A stretch of 64,000 bases of DNA. Origin: Calothrix sp. PCC 7103 (GTDB lineage: Bacteria > Cyanobacteriota > Cyanobacteriia > Cyanobacteriales > Nostocaceae). Location of the stretch: positions 6,001,646 to 6,065,645 of the forward strand of contig NZ_KB217478.1 of assembly GCF_000331305.1 (NCBI RefSeq). The letters run 5' to 3'. Below, piece after piece: positions 8,704 through 18,733 of this stretch. How positions within the stretch are numbered: the stretch's first letter is position 1; each line of letters starts with the position of its first letter. Below the pieces are notes generated by a model. It made no database searches, was not told the origin of the DNA, and saw only the letters and a list, made by a program, of their open reading frames with translations. The position numbers and the translations under genes were made by a program.

Positions 8704-10611
8704 CTAAGTTGGTAAGGTGACTACAAACTGAGTTCCAGTACCCACTTGGCTTTCGACGCTAATTTCACCACAGTGTAACTCAACAAGAGTTTTTACAATT
8801 GATAAGCCTAACCCGGTACCCGTTATACTATCGATATTGCTACCTCGGTAAAATGGCTCAAATATGTGCGGTTTATCAATGGCTGGAATACCAATGCCTT
8901 TGTCTTTTACTTGAAAGATAATACTTCTATCTTTTCGCATAATTTCTAAGGTTACGCTACTACCTAGCGGAGAGTATTTAATGGCATTTGACAATAAATT
9001 ATTGAGAATGTGGTGTAGACATTTGGGGTCTAAACAAACTGCTGTAAAGTTTTCCTCGCTGATTACGTTAATAAATTTCTGATTGCCGTGAGCTATTTGA
9101 ACTTGTATAGCAATGTCACGACAGAATTTATCTAGGTCAATTTCACTGGGATGAAGTTTTAATTTGGCTGCATCTGCTTTGCCGTATAAAAGAATGTCAT
9201 CTAATAAATGACTCAGTTGTTCAACAGCACTTAAAATCAAATCTAAATAAGAACGATTTTTTTCTTCGTTCCACTGGTGAATGTGTCGTCTCAACAAATC
9301 TGCTGAAAACGAAACTATATTCAACGGTGTACGAAATTGATGGCAGAGCATTGAAACAAACCGTTCGCGTAACTCGCTAAGATGTTTTGCTTGTTCCAAA
9401 GCTTGACGCACTTCTGACTCAGCTTGTTTATAATCGGTAATGTCGATTGCTGTAATTAATTCTACAGATTCGTTGCTAAAATCAAAAACACCATTAGTTA
9501 ATGCAACAGTACAAGCCAACCATCTTTTAACTCCACTTTTTGTAACAACCTGCATTTCCTGATATTCACTTGCACCTCCATTAGACTTATTAACCTGTCG
9601 TAAGCGTTTGTTTACTAGAAGCTGGTTTAGAGGAATCTCATGTAACAGTTGTTCGAGTGTGTATCCAGTTAGAGTTTCAGCAGCAGGATTAACGTAACAT
9701 AAATGGGAATCTTTAATTAGAAAAATGCTAGCTTGATTTGTTTCTGCTAAAACCCGAAAACGAGCTTCATTAAGCCGTAGCGCTTGCTCAGTTTTTTGGG
9801 ACTCGGTAATATCCCATATACTCCATACCCGACCGATAATTTTGTTGTCTAAACGATGCGGTTCGGAATAATGCGCGAAAATTCTGCCGTCTTTGAGTTC
9901 AATTAAATCATAACGCTCTATTTCTAATTGCGCTGGCATCTCCCAAACAGAGGAACGAAAAACTTCTATGTCTTTAACCTGAGACTCGAAAAATGCTTTT
10001 GCGCGTCCACAACCTTTAGTCAAATGAACTTCTAAAGGCAGGCGCCACATATCCATAAATTTTTGGTTGTAGCAGAGAATTTCACCTTCAAAATTAACGG
10101 CAAGTATTCCGTTAGCCGAAGACTCAAAGGTCGAACGCAAAAGTGCAAGCGATGACTTCAACTCTGCTTCTTTCTGTTTATAAGCAGAAGAAAATTCAGT
10201 TGATGAAAATTCAGTTGATGAAAATTCAGTAGGAGAATATGAGTTTGTATTCACCTGGTCTAAATATGAAGGATGATGTACATATGCACATCCAATACTT
10301 AGCCCATTTTCTTCAGCATAAACAAACGACATCTCAATTGGAATTAATTGACCCGTTTGAGTTATGAATTGTGAAGCTAAATCTACTCTCGTATGTTGCA
10401 ACTCTTGCCATATGTTTTCCCAATTATGAAGAATCTCCGCATCGATATCGAATAAAGACATTTTCATTAACTGGTCGCGCGAGTATCCGCTTAAATGACA
10501 CATCGCGTCGTTAACATACAGAAAAGACCCTGATTCATTGACGCAAAATGCTGCATCAGCGGCTCGATTTAATATTAAATCAGCGAATAATCGGTTTTCT
10601 AATACAAACAT
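8704..10611 (-). CDS. multi-PAS hybrid-type sensor histidine kinase (scytonemin regulator partner)
   Basis: A 635-residue soluble kinase with no membrane segment. It has PAS domains at about 10-120, 150-270 and 280-405, then a dimerisation/phospho-acceptor domain with His424 (CHQFRTPLN), and a catalytic ATPase domain with NAIKYSP, DKGIGIP and GTGLGLSIV. An EFSST unit is repeated three times at about residues 136-150, encoded by a 15-base minisatellite. It lies 150 bases upstream of the AraC regulator on the same strand and matches the Npun_F1277-type sensor of the scytonemin system. The stimulus (UV or redox) is not evident from sequence. There is no receiver domain, so phosphate probably goes to the neighbour. 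Confidence 0.9.
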   Translation of the reverse strand: MFVLENRLFADLILNRAADAAFCVNESGSFLYVNDAMCHLSGYSRDQLMKMSLFDIDAEILHNWENIWQELQHTRVDLASQFITQTGQLIPIEMSFVYAEENGLSIGCAYVHHPSYLDQVNTNSYSPTEFSSTEFSSTEFSSAYKQKEAELKSSLALLRSTFESSANGILAVNFEGEILCYNQKFMDMWRLPLEVHLTKGCGRAKAFFESQVKDIEVFRSSVWEMPAQLEIERYDLIELKDGRIFAHYSEPHRLDNKIIGRVWSIWDITESQKTEQALRLNEARFRVLAETNQASIFLIKDSHLCYVNPAAETLTGYTLEQLLHEIPLNQLLVNKRLRQVNKSNGGASEYQEMQVVTKSGVKRWLACTVALTNGVFDFSNESVELITAIDITDYKQAESEVRQALEQAKHLSELRERFVSMLCHQFRTPLNIVSFSADLLRRHIHQWNEEKNRSYLDLILSAVEQLSHLLDDILLYGKADAAKLKLHPSEIDLDKFCRDIAIQVQIAHGNQKFINVISEENFTAVCLDPKCLHHILNNLLSNAIKYSPLGSSVTLEIMRKDRSIIFQVKDKGIGIPAIDKPHIFEPFYRGSNIDSITGTGLGLSIVKTLVELHCGEISVESQVGTGTQFVVTLPT

Positions 10612-11832
10612 TTTGTCGAGCCAGCATTTGATGGTTAATAGACACAGATTTTTGTACCTCTTTTCCCTCTAGCTTATGAAAAATCTAGTTTTAGATTTAT
10701 CTAGCCTAAGACAAATGGAGATTTACAGTTAATTCAGTTGTTGGAACCTAGCCGATGTTGTTAACACTTGTGAATACTATAAACAATATTAAAATAAATA
10801 TATAGTTTCTCAACATAAAATTCATATTTTCTTTATATTTGCATGTTGACAAGATTTTGAATGCACAAAGTACGGCATTTGCTTGTTTCAACAAACCCGT
10901 TATGCAGACTTTATAAAGATTAAAAAATCATTAGCAAATAAAGATTATGAATAATATAAATTTACGCCGGAAATCCAGATGCAAAAATAGATCTTTGTGT
11001 AAATCATTATAGAATTAGTGATAATTATTACTTCGATAAAATAAATTTCTATTCGATCAAAATTTTAAGCGTAATTTTACGGAGATACTCATGTTCGTAC
11101 CGATGTAATAAACATACTTAGCTTAAATTTTAACGAACTAATAATCATTTTAGCTCTGTAATTGCCTTCTTTGGGATTTAACTACAAATATGTATACGGA
11201 GTCATCCATCGTAAGAAATACGGTAAAGCATGAATATACTGAGTCTTTATTATGCATCTATCTAAAGAAAGACATTATGTGTAGATATAATGTGTGTATT
11301 ATTACATTAATTTTTAACTTACGCTTAGAAGTAGAATGATAGCACAAAATTGTGGAAACCCGGTTTTTTAGTCGATAACTTGTAATTAAAATAAGGATTT
11401 TGCTTCAAAACCGGGTTTCTTAGTGTAAGTCCTAAAATGTGGTATGATAGCTTTTGCGTACATTAACTGTATTTTAAAATACCAGTGTTAGCATCATTCC
11501 ATGTATAGATGCGTATCTAATAAAAAATGATAGCCGTTGTTATAGAGCATACACAGAAAGAATTGATAACCCAATCAAAAGAAAATTCATTGCACTCAAG
11601 AGTGAAGCTCTTGTACTGTTACTAGTGTGAAAACAAATCAAAACAAATGTTAAGTTTTTCACTCACTACCTAAATGTAGCGGGTGTTACAGTTTTCTTCA
11701 GATTAATTCAAGCTGTTTTTACGCTCGTTGTGAGGGTCAAGCAGTTCACGGCGCCGATGTTTTGGCTGTAAGTGTAGGTTCAGCTTGGATGATAGATAAC
11801 AAGCGACGGCAAGTAATTTAGGAATCAACAAC
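10612..11832. promoter_or_regulatory. 1.2-kb AT-rich divergent region before scyA
   Basis: No gene is recognised. The stretch separates the minus-strand kinase from scyA and so must hold both promoters. Visible features are a TGTGGTATGAT extended -10-like site near 11440, a small hairpin CAAGAG-tgaag-CTCTTG near 11600, and the family F repeat pair at 11354-11422. An AraC-type activator site is expected here but cannot be assigned by eye. scyA has only a weak Shine-Dalgarno (AGGA). Confidence 0.45.
11354..11422. repeat. family F inverted repeat (GAAACCCGGTTTTTTAG)
   Basis: GAAACCCGGTTTTTTAG faces TCAAAACCGGGTTTCTTAG 47 bases on. Single or paired copies recur at 8612-8628 and 44481-44545. Confidence 0.75.
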
Positions 11833-13674
11833 ATGGGCCATAACAACACCACATCTGCAATTGTCTCTAAAACCCAGGTAAGTACAAGACATACATCAGG
11901 TGATGGCGGTTCGATAGAACCAAGAACTAGTAATTTAAAACAAACTCTTGCAATACAACCGCTTAACGTTGCGGAAGCAGTTGTGCAAATGCTAGAGAAT
12001 TTAGGAATAGAAAGCGCGCACGGTGTTGCTGGTGGAGCAATGGCGACATTATGGGGAGCGCTATCGAACAGCAAGGTGCAAGTTCTTAACTACCGCCATG
12101 AGACAGGTGCCGCATTTGCTGCTGCCGAAGCGTTCTTTGCATCAGACTGTCCAACTGTGACTTTTACCACGGCAGGGCCTGGTATTACCAATGCCCTAAC
12201 TGGATTATTCGCAGCGCGCGGTGAAGGAGCAAAAGTTATTTTACTCTCAGCTTGTACTTCTGCTCCACAACGTGGACGTTGGGCAATACAAGAAACGAGT
12301 AGTCATACTTTACCTACCGACGGCATTTTTACGTCTGGTACACTATTTAATTACGCAATTACAATTGAGTCACCCGCTCAACTACCACAAATTTTCCGCC
12401 GACTAGCATTAGGTTTAGCACAACCAGGCGGTTTTGTAGCGCATTTAAGTATTCCCACAGCGGTTCAAAATACCCCCGTTGATAGCGTCATCATTCCTCA
12501 AATGACAGCGCACTCTTCTTCAATGGGAGTCAATGAAAATGTAATCACGCAAACAATCCAGATGCTTAGTGAGGGACCCTTTGCTATTTGGCTAGGATTT
12601 GGCGCCCGTCATGCAAGTAAAGAAATACTAGAACTAGCCGAACGTACTGGTGCCGCTGTAATGTGTTCACCACGTGGAAAAGGTATTTTTCCGGAAAACC
12701 ATTCGCAATTTATTGGTGTAACAGGTTTAGGTGGACATGGTTCAGTTATGAGCCACATGCAAGAGCAAACTCCTTTACATACCTTAGTACTAGGAACTCG
12801 TTTAGGTGAGCCAACATCGTTCTGGAATCCGACAATGATTCCTCCTGGCGGTTTTATTCACGTAGATAGTGACGCTGAAGTACCTGGAGTTTCTTTTCCA
12901 AATGCTCCAACTTTTCCGATTCAATGTGACATCAAAATTTTTGTACAAGCACTTCTCGACCGCTTGCCAACAGATTTTCCTTCAACATCGACGTTGACAC
13001 TTCCCAACCCTGAGAAAGACGAAATTGCAGAAGCCACAGTACCACTTGTACGTCCTGAAGTGTTGATGGAAGCAATTCAAAAAGTAATTGTCGAAGGTAG
13101 TGATGCCATTGTGATGGCTGAGTCAGGAAATTCTTTCACTTGGTCAACACATTGTCTAAGATTCAGTAACGCAAATCGTTACCGCGTTAGTACTGGTGTT
13201 GGTGCAATGGGTCATGTTGCGACTGGAGTCGTAGGCGCCGCATTTGCACGTAAAGGTAAAGCAGTTGCAATAGTTGGTGACGGTTCGATGTTGATGAATA
13301 ACGAAATCAACACTGCCGTTAAATATGGAATTCCTGCTGTGTGGATTGTACTCAACGATGCCCGCTACAACATGTGTTATCAAGGTATGCAAATGTTGGG
13401 GATGACAGGCGCCGATGCGACAATGCCCGAAACTGACTTTGTAATGGTTGCTCGTGGTATGGGCGCCGAAGGAGTTCGTGTTGAGGAAGAATCAGATTTA
13501 GAAAGCGCGCTTCTTATGGCGATGAAGTCATCTGAACCCTTCGTGATTGATGTGATGATAGACCCAAATAGAAAGGCGCCTTCAAAAGGACGTAACCAGG
13601 GTTTAGCAGCGCAAGGAGTCAAATCAACTCCAAGCAAATCTACAACAGAACAAGTTTCATTCCCCAATATTTAA
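11833..13674 (+). CDS. scyA: ScyA, thiamine-diphosphate-dependent acyloin synthase
   Basis: A 613-residue acetolactate-synthase-like enzyme. The ThDP-activating glutamate lies in RHETGAAFAAAEA (Glu90), and the metal/ThDP motif starts at GDGSMLMNN (about 482) and ends at NDARYN (about 510). In scytonemin synthesis ScyA joins indole-3-pyruvate to 4-hydroxyphenylpyruvate. The first 40 residues are low-complexity and less conserved than the rest. It heads a co-directional cluster; scyB follows after 40 bases. The C-terminus (from NRKAPSKGR) is also variable. The order scyA-B-C and the divergent regulators make the assignment strong. Confidence 0.95.
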   Translation: MGHNNTTSAIVSKTQVSTRHTSGDGGSIEPRTSNLKQTLAIQPLNVAEAVVQMLENLGIESAHGVAGGAMATLWGALSNSKVQVLNYRHETGAAFAAAEAFFASDCPTVTFTTAGPGITNALTGLFAARGEGAKVILLSACTSAPQRGRWAIQETSSHTLPTDGIFTSGTLFNYAITIESPAQLPQIFRRLALGLAQPGGFVAHLSIPTAVQNTPVDSVIIPQMTAHSSSMGVNENVITQTIQMLSEGPFAIWLGFGARHASKEILELAERTGAAVMCSPRGKGIFPENHSQFIGVTGLGGHGSVMSHMQEQTPLHTLVLGTRLGEPTSFWNPTMIPPGGFIHVDSDAEVPGVSFPNAPTFPIQCDIKIFVQALLDRLPTDFPSTSTLTLPNPEKDEIAEATVPLVRPEVLMEAIQKVIVEGSDAIVMAESGNSFTWSTHCLRFSNANRYRVSTGVGAMGHVATGVVGAAFARKGKAVAIVGDGSMLMNNEINTAVKYGIPAVWIVLNDARYNMCYQGMQMLGMTGADATMPETDFVMVARGMGAEGVRVEEESDLESALLMAMKSSEPFVIDVMIDPNRKAPSKGRNQGLAAQGVKSTPSKSTTEQVSFPNI

Positions 13675-13714
13675 GTAAATAGTGAGTAGTGAGTAGCAAC
13701 TAGCAATCGAAAAC

Positions 13715-14785
13715 ATGGTTAATTTATTTGAAAACGTCAGCGAGATGGGTCATGAGCAAGTACTTTTTTGTCATGGTAAAGACCCAGATATTAAAGCAAT
13801 AATCGCTATCCATGACACAACTTTAGGTCCAGCAATGGGAGCAACACGTTTGTACCCGTATGCAAACGAAGAAGCTGCACTAAATGATGCATTGCGTCTA
13901 AGTCGCGGAATGACGTATAAAGCTGCATGTGCTAATATTCCTGCGGGTGGTGGTAAAGCTGTAATTATTGCTAAACCCGAACAAAAAACCGATGAATTGC
14001 TTCGTGCTTACGGGCAATTTATTCAAAAATTAAATGGACGTTTTATCACTGGACAAGATATAAATCTCACTCCAGCAGATGTACGTACAATTAGTCAAGA
14101 AACAAGATTTGTTGTTGGAGTAGAGGAAAAATCGGGTGGTCCTGCTCCTGTAACTGCTTGGGGAGTATTTTTAGGTATTAAAGCTGCTGCACAGTTTCAA
14201 TTAAAAACTGTAGATTTACAAGGCATTAAAGTTGCCGTACAAGGTTTAGGAAATGTTGGCAAGAATGTTTGTCAGCATTTATATGAAAACGGCGCCAAAT
14301 TATATGTTACTGATATAAGTCCCGAAAAAGCTGAAGAAATCAGAAACTTGTATGGTGCAACTGTAGTAGAACCAGACGAGATTTTTTCACAAGATGTAGA
14401 TATTTTCTCACCTTGTGCTATGGGTGGTATCTTGAATAGTCAAACAATACCACAATTGCGCGCTTCTATTATAGCAGGCGCCGCAAATAATCAGCTTGGG
14501 CAAGAAAAACTTCATGGTCAAATGTTAACCGATAAAGGTATTACATATTGTCCAGATTATGTAATTAATGCGGGTGGACTTATCAACGTTTATAACGAAA
14601 TGATAGGTTATAACGAAGAGAAAGCTTTCCAACAAGTAAATAATATTTACGATACTTTACTAGAAATATTCACTCGTGCCCACGAGAGAGGTATTACAAC
14701 GAATGATGCTTCTAAGCTTATAGCTGAAGACAGAATTATGAAGGCAAGAAAGAGTACGCAGCAATTGATGAAGGCTGCTGCTTAA
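13715..14785 (+). CDS. scyB: ScyB, tryptophan dehydrogenase (Leu/Glu/Phe dehydrogenase family)
   Basis: A 356-residue member of the amino-acid dehydrogenase family. It has the catalytic lysine region GMTYKAAC, then PAGGGKAVI (about 75-83), and a Rossmann NAD-binding segment VAVQGLGNVGKNVCQHL (about 173-190). ScyB oxidatively deaminates L-tryptophan to indole-3-pyruvate, the substrate ScyA uses. It lies 40 bases downstream of scyA. About 245 bases filled with family B repeats follow before scyC. Confidence 0.95.
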   Translation: MVNLFENVSEMGHEQVLFCHGKDPDIKAIIAIHDTTLGPAMGATRLYPYANEEAALNDALRLSRGMTYKAACANIPAGGGKAVIIAKPEQKTDELLRAYGQFIQKLNGRFITGQDINLTPADVRTISQETRFVVGVEEKSGGPAPVTAWGVFLGIKAAAQFQLKTVDLQGIKVAVQGLGNVGKNVCQHLYENGAKLYVTDISPEKAEEIRNLYGATVVEPDEIFSQDVDIFSPCAMGGILNSQTIPQLRASIIAGAANNQLGQEKLHGQMLTDKGITYCPDYVINAGGLINVYNEMIGYNEEKAFQQVNNIYDTLLEIFTRAHERGITTNDASKLIAEDRIMKARKSTQQLMKAAA

Positions 14786-14805
14786 GTATTAATAAAAAGT
14801 ACCAA

Positions 14806-14990
14806 TTGTCATTCTGAGCGTAGCGAAGAATCTTGATTGTCATTCTGAGCATAGCGAAGAATCTTGATCAAATTGTGGCTGTTAGAGATGCTTCGTTCCT
14901 CAGCATGACATGAGTGTTAAGATGCTACCCTACGGGAAAACTGCGTTAACGTTCCTCAGCATGACAGGTCACATTCTAGGGCATGACAGG
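14806..14990. repeat. cluster of family B repeats between scyB and scyC
   Basis: GTCATTCTGAGCGTAGCGAAG and GTCATTCTGAGCATAGCGAAG lie in tandem, followed by inverted CTTCGTTCCTCAGCATGACA, GTTCCTCAGCATGACAGG and GGCATGACAGG copies. They can fold into hairpins inside the scy transcript. Confidence 0.85.
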
Positions 14991-15029
14991 TCAAGAAGAT
15001 AAGATTTAGTCAAATTACTAAGTATTGCA

Positions 15030-16001
15030 ATGGAAAAAAATACATTTGCTACATCAGCTTATATTGCAACCTCACCCGATACAGCTTTCGACTATCTTTG
15101 TAGTCTTAAAAATTTGGACGAGTGGACGCTATATAGCCGAATGACAGAACAAGTTGATGAAAATACCTGGATGGGGACAGCTTCTGGTTATCATAAACCC
15201 TTGTACTATCATGTTAAGAAACTAGAGCATCCATTTTTCTACGGTATTGAATGGCACTGTGGACTTGAGTATCAAAAATACTATCAAGTTTACCCTGTTC
15301 TTCTTTTCCCTAGCGATTATATCGAACCGGGAACCGATGAAAAAGGTGTTTACTTTCATTGGTTGAGTTTTGTTGACCCAAAACGACAAACTCAAATGAT
15401 TATGCAAGGTATTCATACTGTACATACCTCTGAATGTCGCTCGCTCAAAGGTCATTTAGAACGTAAAACTGGTTTAAACAGCGCCGCTAAAGGCAAGTAT
15501 TATATAGATACTGACACCATTTATGTTGATGCTCCTATTGAAGTTGGGGTTAAATATTTATCTGACCTCAATAACATGAATGACTGGGCACACTTGCTAA
15601 GACCAGATGGGGAAGTTTCTGCTTTTGAAGGTAATTATCTTGATGAGTATGATCAAAAAGTAAAAGCTACTTTGCGAGTTCAACCCACTAGCAAATGGTA
15701 TTTGGTCGAGCATGAATTCTTTTATCCAGACCAAAAATTTTATCAGCGTTGTCCTAGCATGTTGATACCAGCATCTTATGCTTTTGGTGACCCAGAGGCG
15801 CCTGGTTTTATTCTGCACCGCATCACATTTTGGAACGGGAGCGAACAATTACCTCACGGCAAACTTCAAATTGAAGACTTTGGCGCCGAAAGTATGAATA
15901 TTAAGCGTTTAACTGAAGCTAAAGCTGGTAATTTAGATGCGTTTAACCGTGGTCAAAGTTATATTCCAGTTGCAAAGCGAGAATTAGCAACCGCTCGTTA
16001 A
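15030..16001 (+). CDS. scyC: ScyC, scytonemin monomer cyclase
   Basis: A 323-residue soluble protein made of two similar halves (AFDYLCSLKNLDEW near 20 and GVKYLSDLNNMNDW near 180). This fits a duplicated START/SRPBCC-like fold, which is my inference from the repeat. ScyC converts the ScyA beta-ketoacid product to the tricyclic ketone, with loss of CO2. There is no signal peptide, consistent with a cytoplasmic step. It is identified by family resemblance and by its place between scyB and the ScyD/E/F-type genes. Confidence 0.92.
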   Translation: MEKNTFATSAYIATSPDTAFDYLCSLKNLDEWTLYSRMTEQVDENTWMGTASGYHKPLYYHVKKLEHPFFYGIEWHCGLEYQKYYQVYPVLLFPSDYIEPGTDEKGVYFHWLSFVDPKRQTQMIMQGIHTVHTSECRSLKGHLERKTGLNSAAKGKYYIDTDTIYVDAPIEVGVKYLSDLNNMNDWAHLLRPDGEVSAFEGNYLDEYDQKVKATLRVQPTSKWYLVEHEFFYPDQKFYQRCPSMLIPASYAFGDPEAPGFILHRITFWNGSEQLPHGKLQIEDFGAESMNIKRLTEAKAGNLDAFNRGQSYIPVAKRELATAR

Positions 16002-16072
16002 TCCTCTCATCCTCGTGAATAAAATAACGTTACAGAGCTTTTAGCTTTGTAACTTTTATCTGTAAGATAATC

Positions 16073-17206
16073 ATGATTCAAGAACTTACAAAAACACAGT
16101 TTACAGTACTTGCTGATAAACTTGACAATCCGAAGGGTCTTTGTTTTGGTCCCGACGGTAATCTTTATGTAACAGAAGCAGGAATAGGAGGTAATGGAAT
16201 TTCCATACCTTCAGCAAGTGGTCAAGGTAATTTACATTATGGTGCAACAGGCGCCGTTACAAAAATTGAAATTGGTAATCAAAATAGTAAACCTCAACGT
16301 GTAATTACGGGACTACCTTCTGTCGCGTTTGCAGATGGAACTGGAGCAGCAGGCCCTCACGATATTAAATTTGATTCTAATGGTTTAGCTTATATTTTAC
16401 TTGGCTATGCTGCGAATCCTGAGTTCCGCCATGTGTTAGGTGATACCGAGCTTGGGAAAATTGTAAAAGTTGATTTTAATACAAATTCTTGGAGTTCTAT
16501 TGCTGACATTGCTAACTACGAACTCAGTTATAACCCAGATGGAAACGACATAGTTAGCAATCCTTTAGCCTTCATTATTGATGAAGAAGAAACTTTACAG
16601 AATCTTCTTGTAATTGATGCTGGTGCTAATGATATATTAAGTGTATGTACTGAAGGAAATAATCTTAAGCTTCAAGCTGTACTTCCTTCTCAAGTATTAA
16701 TTAATCCAATCTTTCCAGGTTCTGGCGCCCTAAATTTTGACAAGGGACACACACCACCACCCGGTGCTTATAGTGATGCGCGACCATCACAAATAAAAAT
16801 AGCACCAGTCCCTACAAGTATTGTCAAAGGCCTTGATAAAGCTTATTACATCAGCACATTCACAGGTTTTCCTTTTCCTGAAGGTGAAGCAAAAATCTAT
16901 CGTATTGATGCTGACGGACAAATAACAGTCTTTGCGGATGGCTTTACACAACTGATTGATTTAGCTTTTGATGCTAAGGGTAATTTGTATGTCTTACAGC
17001 ATATGAACCAATCAGGCTGGAAAGGAAAAAATGAAGGTTCACTCATCAAAATAGCACCCGATGGCACTCGCACTACTCTTTTAAGTGGTGAAGGGTTAGA
17101 GGCGCCTGCTGCTTTAGTGATTGGTTCTGATAATGCCTTTTATTTAATAAATCGAGGTGGGCGCCCCGGTGTTGGGCAAGTCATCCGCATTGAAATAAAG
17201 CACTGA
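16073..17206 (+). CDS. scyD: ScyD, NHL/beta-propeller-like scytonemin protein
   Basis: A 377-residue beta-propeller-type protein with repeated blades such as GLCFGPDGNLYVTEAG and LAFDAKGNLYVLQH. It is clearly homologous to ScyE just downstream (same DNP.G....GPDG.LYVTE start and GLEAPAALVIGSDNAFYLINRGG end). Unlike ScyE and ScyF it has no signal peptide at its start (MIQELTKTQFTVLADKLD) and no PEP-CTERM tail. The upstream frame reaches a stop with no alternative ATG. It may therefore act in the cytoplasm or be exported by another route. Its exact role in scytonemin assembly is unknown. Confidence 0.88.
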   Translation: MIQELTKTQFTVLADKLDNPKGLCFGPDGNLYVTEAGIGGNGISIPSASGQGNLHYGATGAVTKIEIGNQNSKPQRVITGLPSVAFADGTGAAGPHDIKFDSNGLAYILLGYAANPEFRHVLGDTELGKIVKVDFNTNSWSSIADIANYELSYNPDGNDIVSNPLAFIIDEEETLQNLLVIDAGANDILSVCTEGNNLKLQAVLPSQVLINPIFPGSGALNFDKGHTPPPGAYSDARPSQIKIAPVPTSIVKGLDKAYYISTFTGFPFPEGEAKIYRIDADGQITVFADGFTQLIDLAFDAKGNLYVLQHMNQSGWKGKNEGSLIKIAPDGTRTTLLSGEGLEAPAALVIGSDNAFYLINRGGRPGVGQVIRIEIKH

Positions 17207-17246
17207 AGTGCTTAGTACGAGTATCCAAATATTTTATTTACAAAAC

Positions 17247-18632
17247 ATGAAACTCAAGCATTTTACTCTTACATTTCTTACTCTTTGTGTGGCTGGGCTA
17301 GCCGTACCAAAAACAGCACAAGCAGCATCATTATCGGTACTAGCTGATGGTTTAGATAATCCACGTGGTACTGCATATGGTCCAGATGGCAGTCTGTATA
17401 TAACCGAAACTGGTCGTGGTGGTGACGGAGCAGACGGTAGATGTATTCCATCTCCTAGCGCGCAATATATCCCTTTGTGTGCTGGTAGTACAGGTAGCTT
17501 AATCAGAATTACACCCGATGGTCAGAGACAGACAGTACTTGACAATCTTCCATCTTTGGCATTAACACCTTCTGGAGAACAAGGTGCTGGACCTGCGGAC
17601 ATCAAATTTGATACTAAAGGCAACGCTTATCTTTTAACAGGTGTGGCTGGTAACCCAACAAGCCGTGATACTGTATTAGGAACACCTGAACTAGGAAAAC
17701 TACTCAAAGTAGACTTAAATACTAAGTCCCTAACAACTCTTGCTGACCTTGCGTTGTATGAAACCGAGAATAATACCGATGGCAGTGACTTAATTAGCAA
17801 CCCATATTCTTTTGAAATTATGGGTGATCTTGCTTACGTAATTGATGGTGGCGCCAACACGATTTCAAAAGTAGGACTTGATGGTAGTGGTATTCAAAAA
17901 GTAGTTGCGTTCCCTGTTCTACAAACAGATCCAAGTAAACTTGAATTTCCATCGATGCCACCAGATGGGGAAATACCTGGAGGAGAAAATATCCCAGGGG
18001 GTGGATTACCTGCACCTGGAACTGGAGTAACAGCAGTACAAGATTTCCCAATCACATTCCAATCAGTACCTACTGCCATTACAACTGCTCCTGATGGAAC
18101 ATTAACAGTAGCAGAATATAGTTATTTTCCTTACCCAGAAAACGAAGCACGTATCTTTAGCGTTGACCCTAATACTCTAGAAATTAAACAAATCGCTGAT
18201 GGTTTTACACAGCTAACTGGTGTGTCATATGATGCAGAAGGTAATTTATATGCTCTGCAACACATCAATACTTCTGAGTGGAAAGAAATTCTGCAAGGTG
18301 GTGTCGTTGTTGGTGATATCGGTGGTTCTCTAATCAAAATTGGCAAAGACGGTACACGCGAAACTATTTGGAGTGGAAATGGACTTGAAGCAGCTTCTGG
18401 CATTACCACTGCTCCCGATGGTAGTTTCATCATTGCCAACCGCGCACGACTAGCAGATACCGGGCAAATTATCAGAATTGATCCCAAAGGGGCTGGTGAC
18501 AATAAGAAAGTTCCTGAACCTGCTTCTGTTCTAGGATTAATTGCATTTAGCGCGCTGGCAACCAAATTACGCAAACGCAAACACCAAGAAGAATTAGGCG
18601 AAGAGTTGCTAGCAAAAGTAGAGACGCTTTAA
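17247..18632 (+). CDS. scyE: ScyE, exported beta-propeller protein with PEP-CTERM tail
   Basis: A 461-residue protein. The start at 17247 is chosen over an upstream in-frame ATG-less extension because it begins a signal peptide (MKLKHFTLTFLTLCVAGLAV...AQA). The body carries NHL-like blades (GTAYGPDGSLYITETG, GVSYDAEGNLYALQH). The end has VPEPASVLGLIAFSALA and then a KLRKRK basic patch, a PEP-CTERM sorting signal normally processed by an exosortase. About 14 further residues ending in EELLAKVETL follow. It probably acts in the periplasm or envelope in late scytonemin steps. Confidence 0.9.
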   Translation: MKLKHFTLTFLTLCVAGLAVPKTAQAASLSVLADGLDNPRGTAYGPDGSLYITETGRGGDGADGRCIPSPSAQYIPLCAGSTGSLIRITPDGQRQTVLDNLPSLALTPSGEQGAGPADIKFDTKGNAYLLTGVAGNPTSRDTVLGTPELGKLLKVDLNTKSLTTLADLALYETENNTDGSDLISNPYSFEIMGDLAYVIDGGANTISKVGLDGSGIQKVVAFPVLQTDPSKLEFPSMPPDGEIPGGENIPGGGLPAPGTGVTAVQDFPITFQSVPTAITTAPDGTLTVAEYSYFPYPENEARIFSVDPNTLEIKQIADGFTQLTGVSYDAEGNLYALQHINTSEWKEILQGGVVVGDIGGSLIKIGKDGTRETIWSGNGLEAASGITTAPDGSFIIANRARLADTGQIIRIDPKGAGDNKKVPEPASVLGLIAFSALATKLRKRKHQEELGEELLAKVETL

Positions 18633-18664
18633 TTTTTTACTCCTCACACTGTTCGCATGAAAAA

Positions 18665-18686
18665 GTTCCCAGACTAGATCGGGAAC
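18665..18686. other. hairpin between scyE and scyF
   Basis: GTTCCC-agactagatc-GGGAAC lies within the 100-base scyE-scyF gap. It is not followed by a T-run, so it may be an mRNA-processing or attenuating hairpin rather than a full terminator. Confidence 0.45.
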
Positions 18687-18733
18687 CAAGTTAACCAAAG
18701 AAAGAGTATACCTTACAAAACCAAGTATTGACT

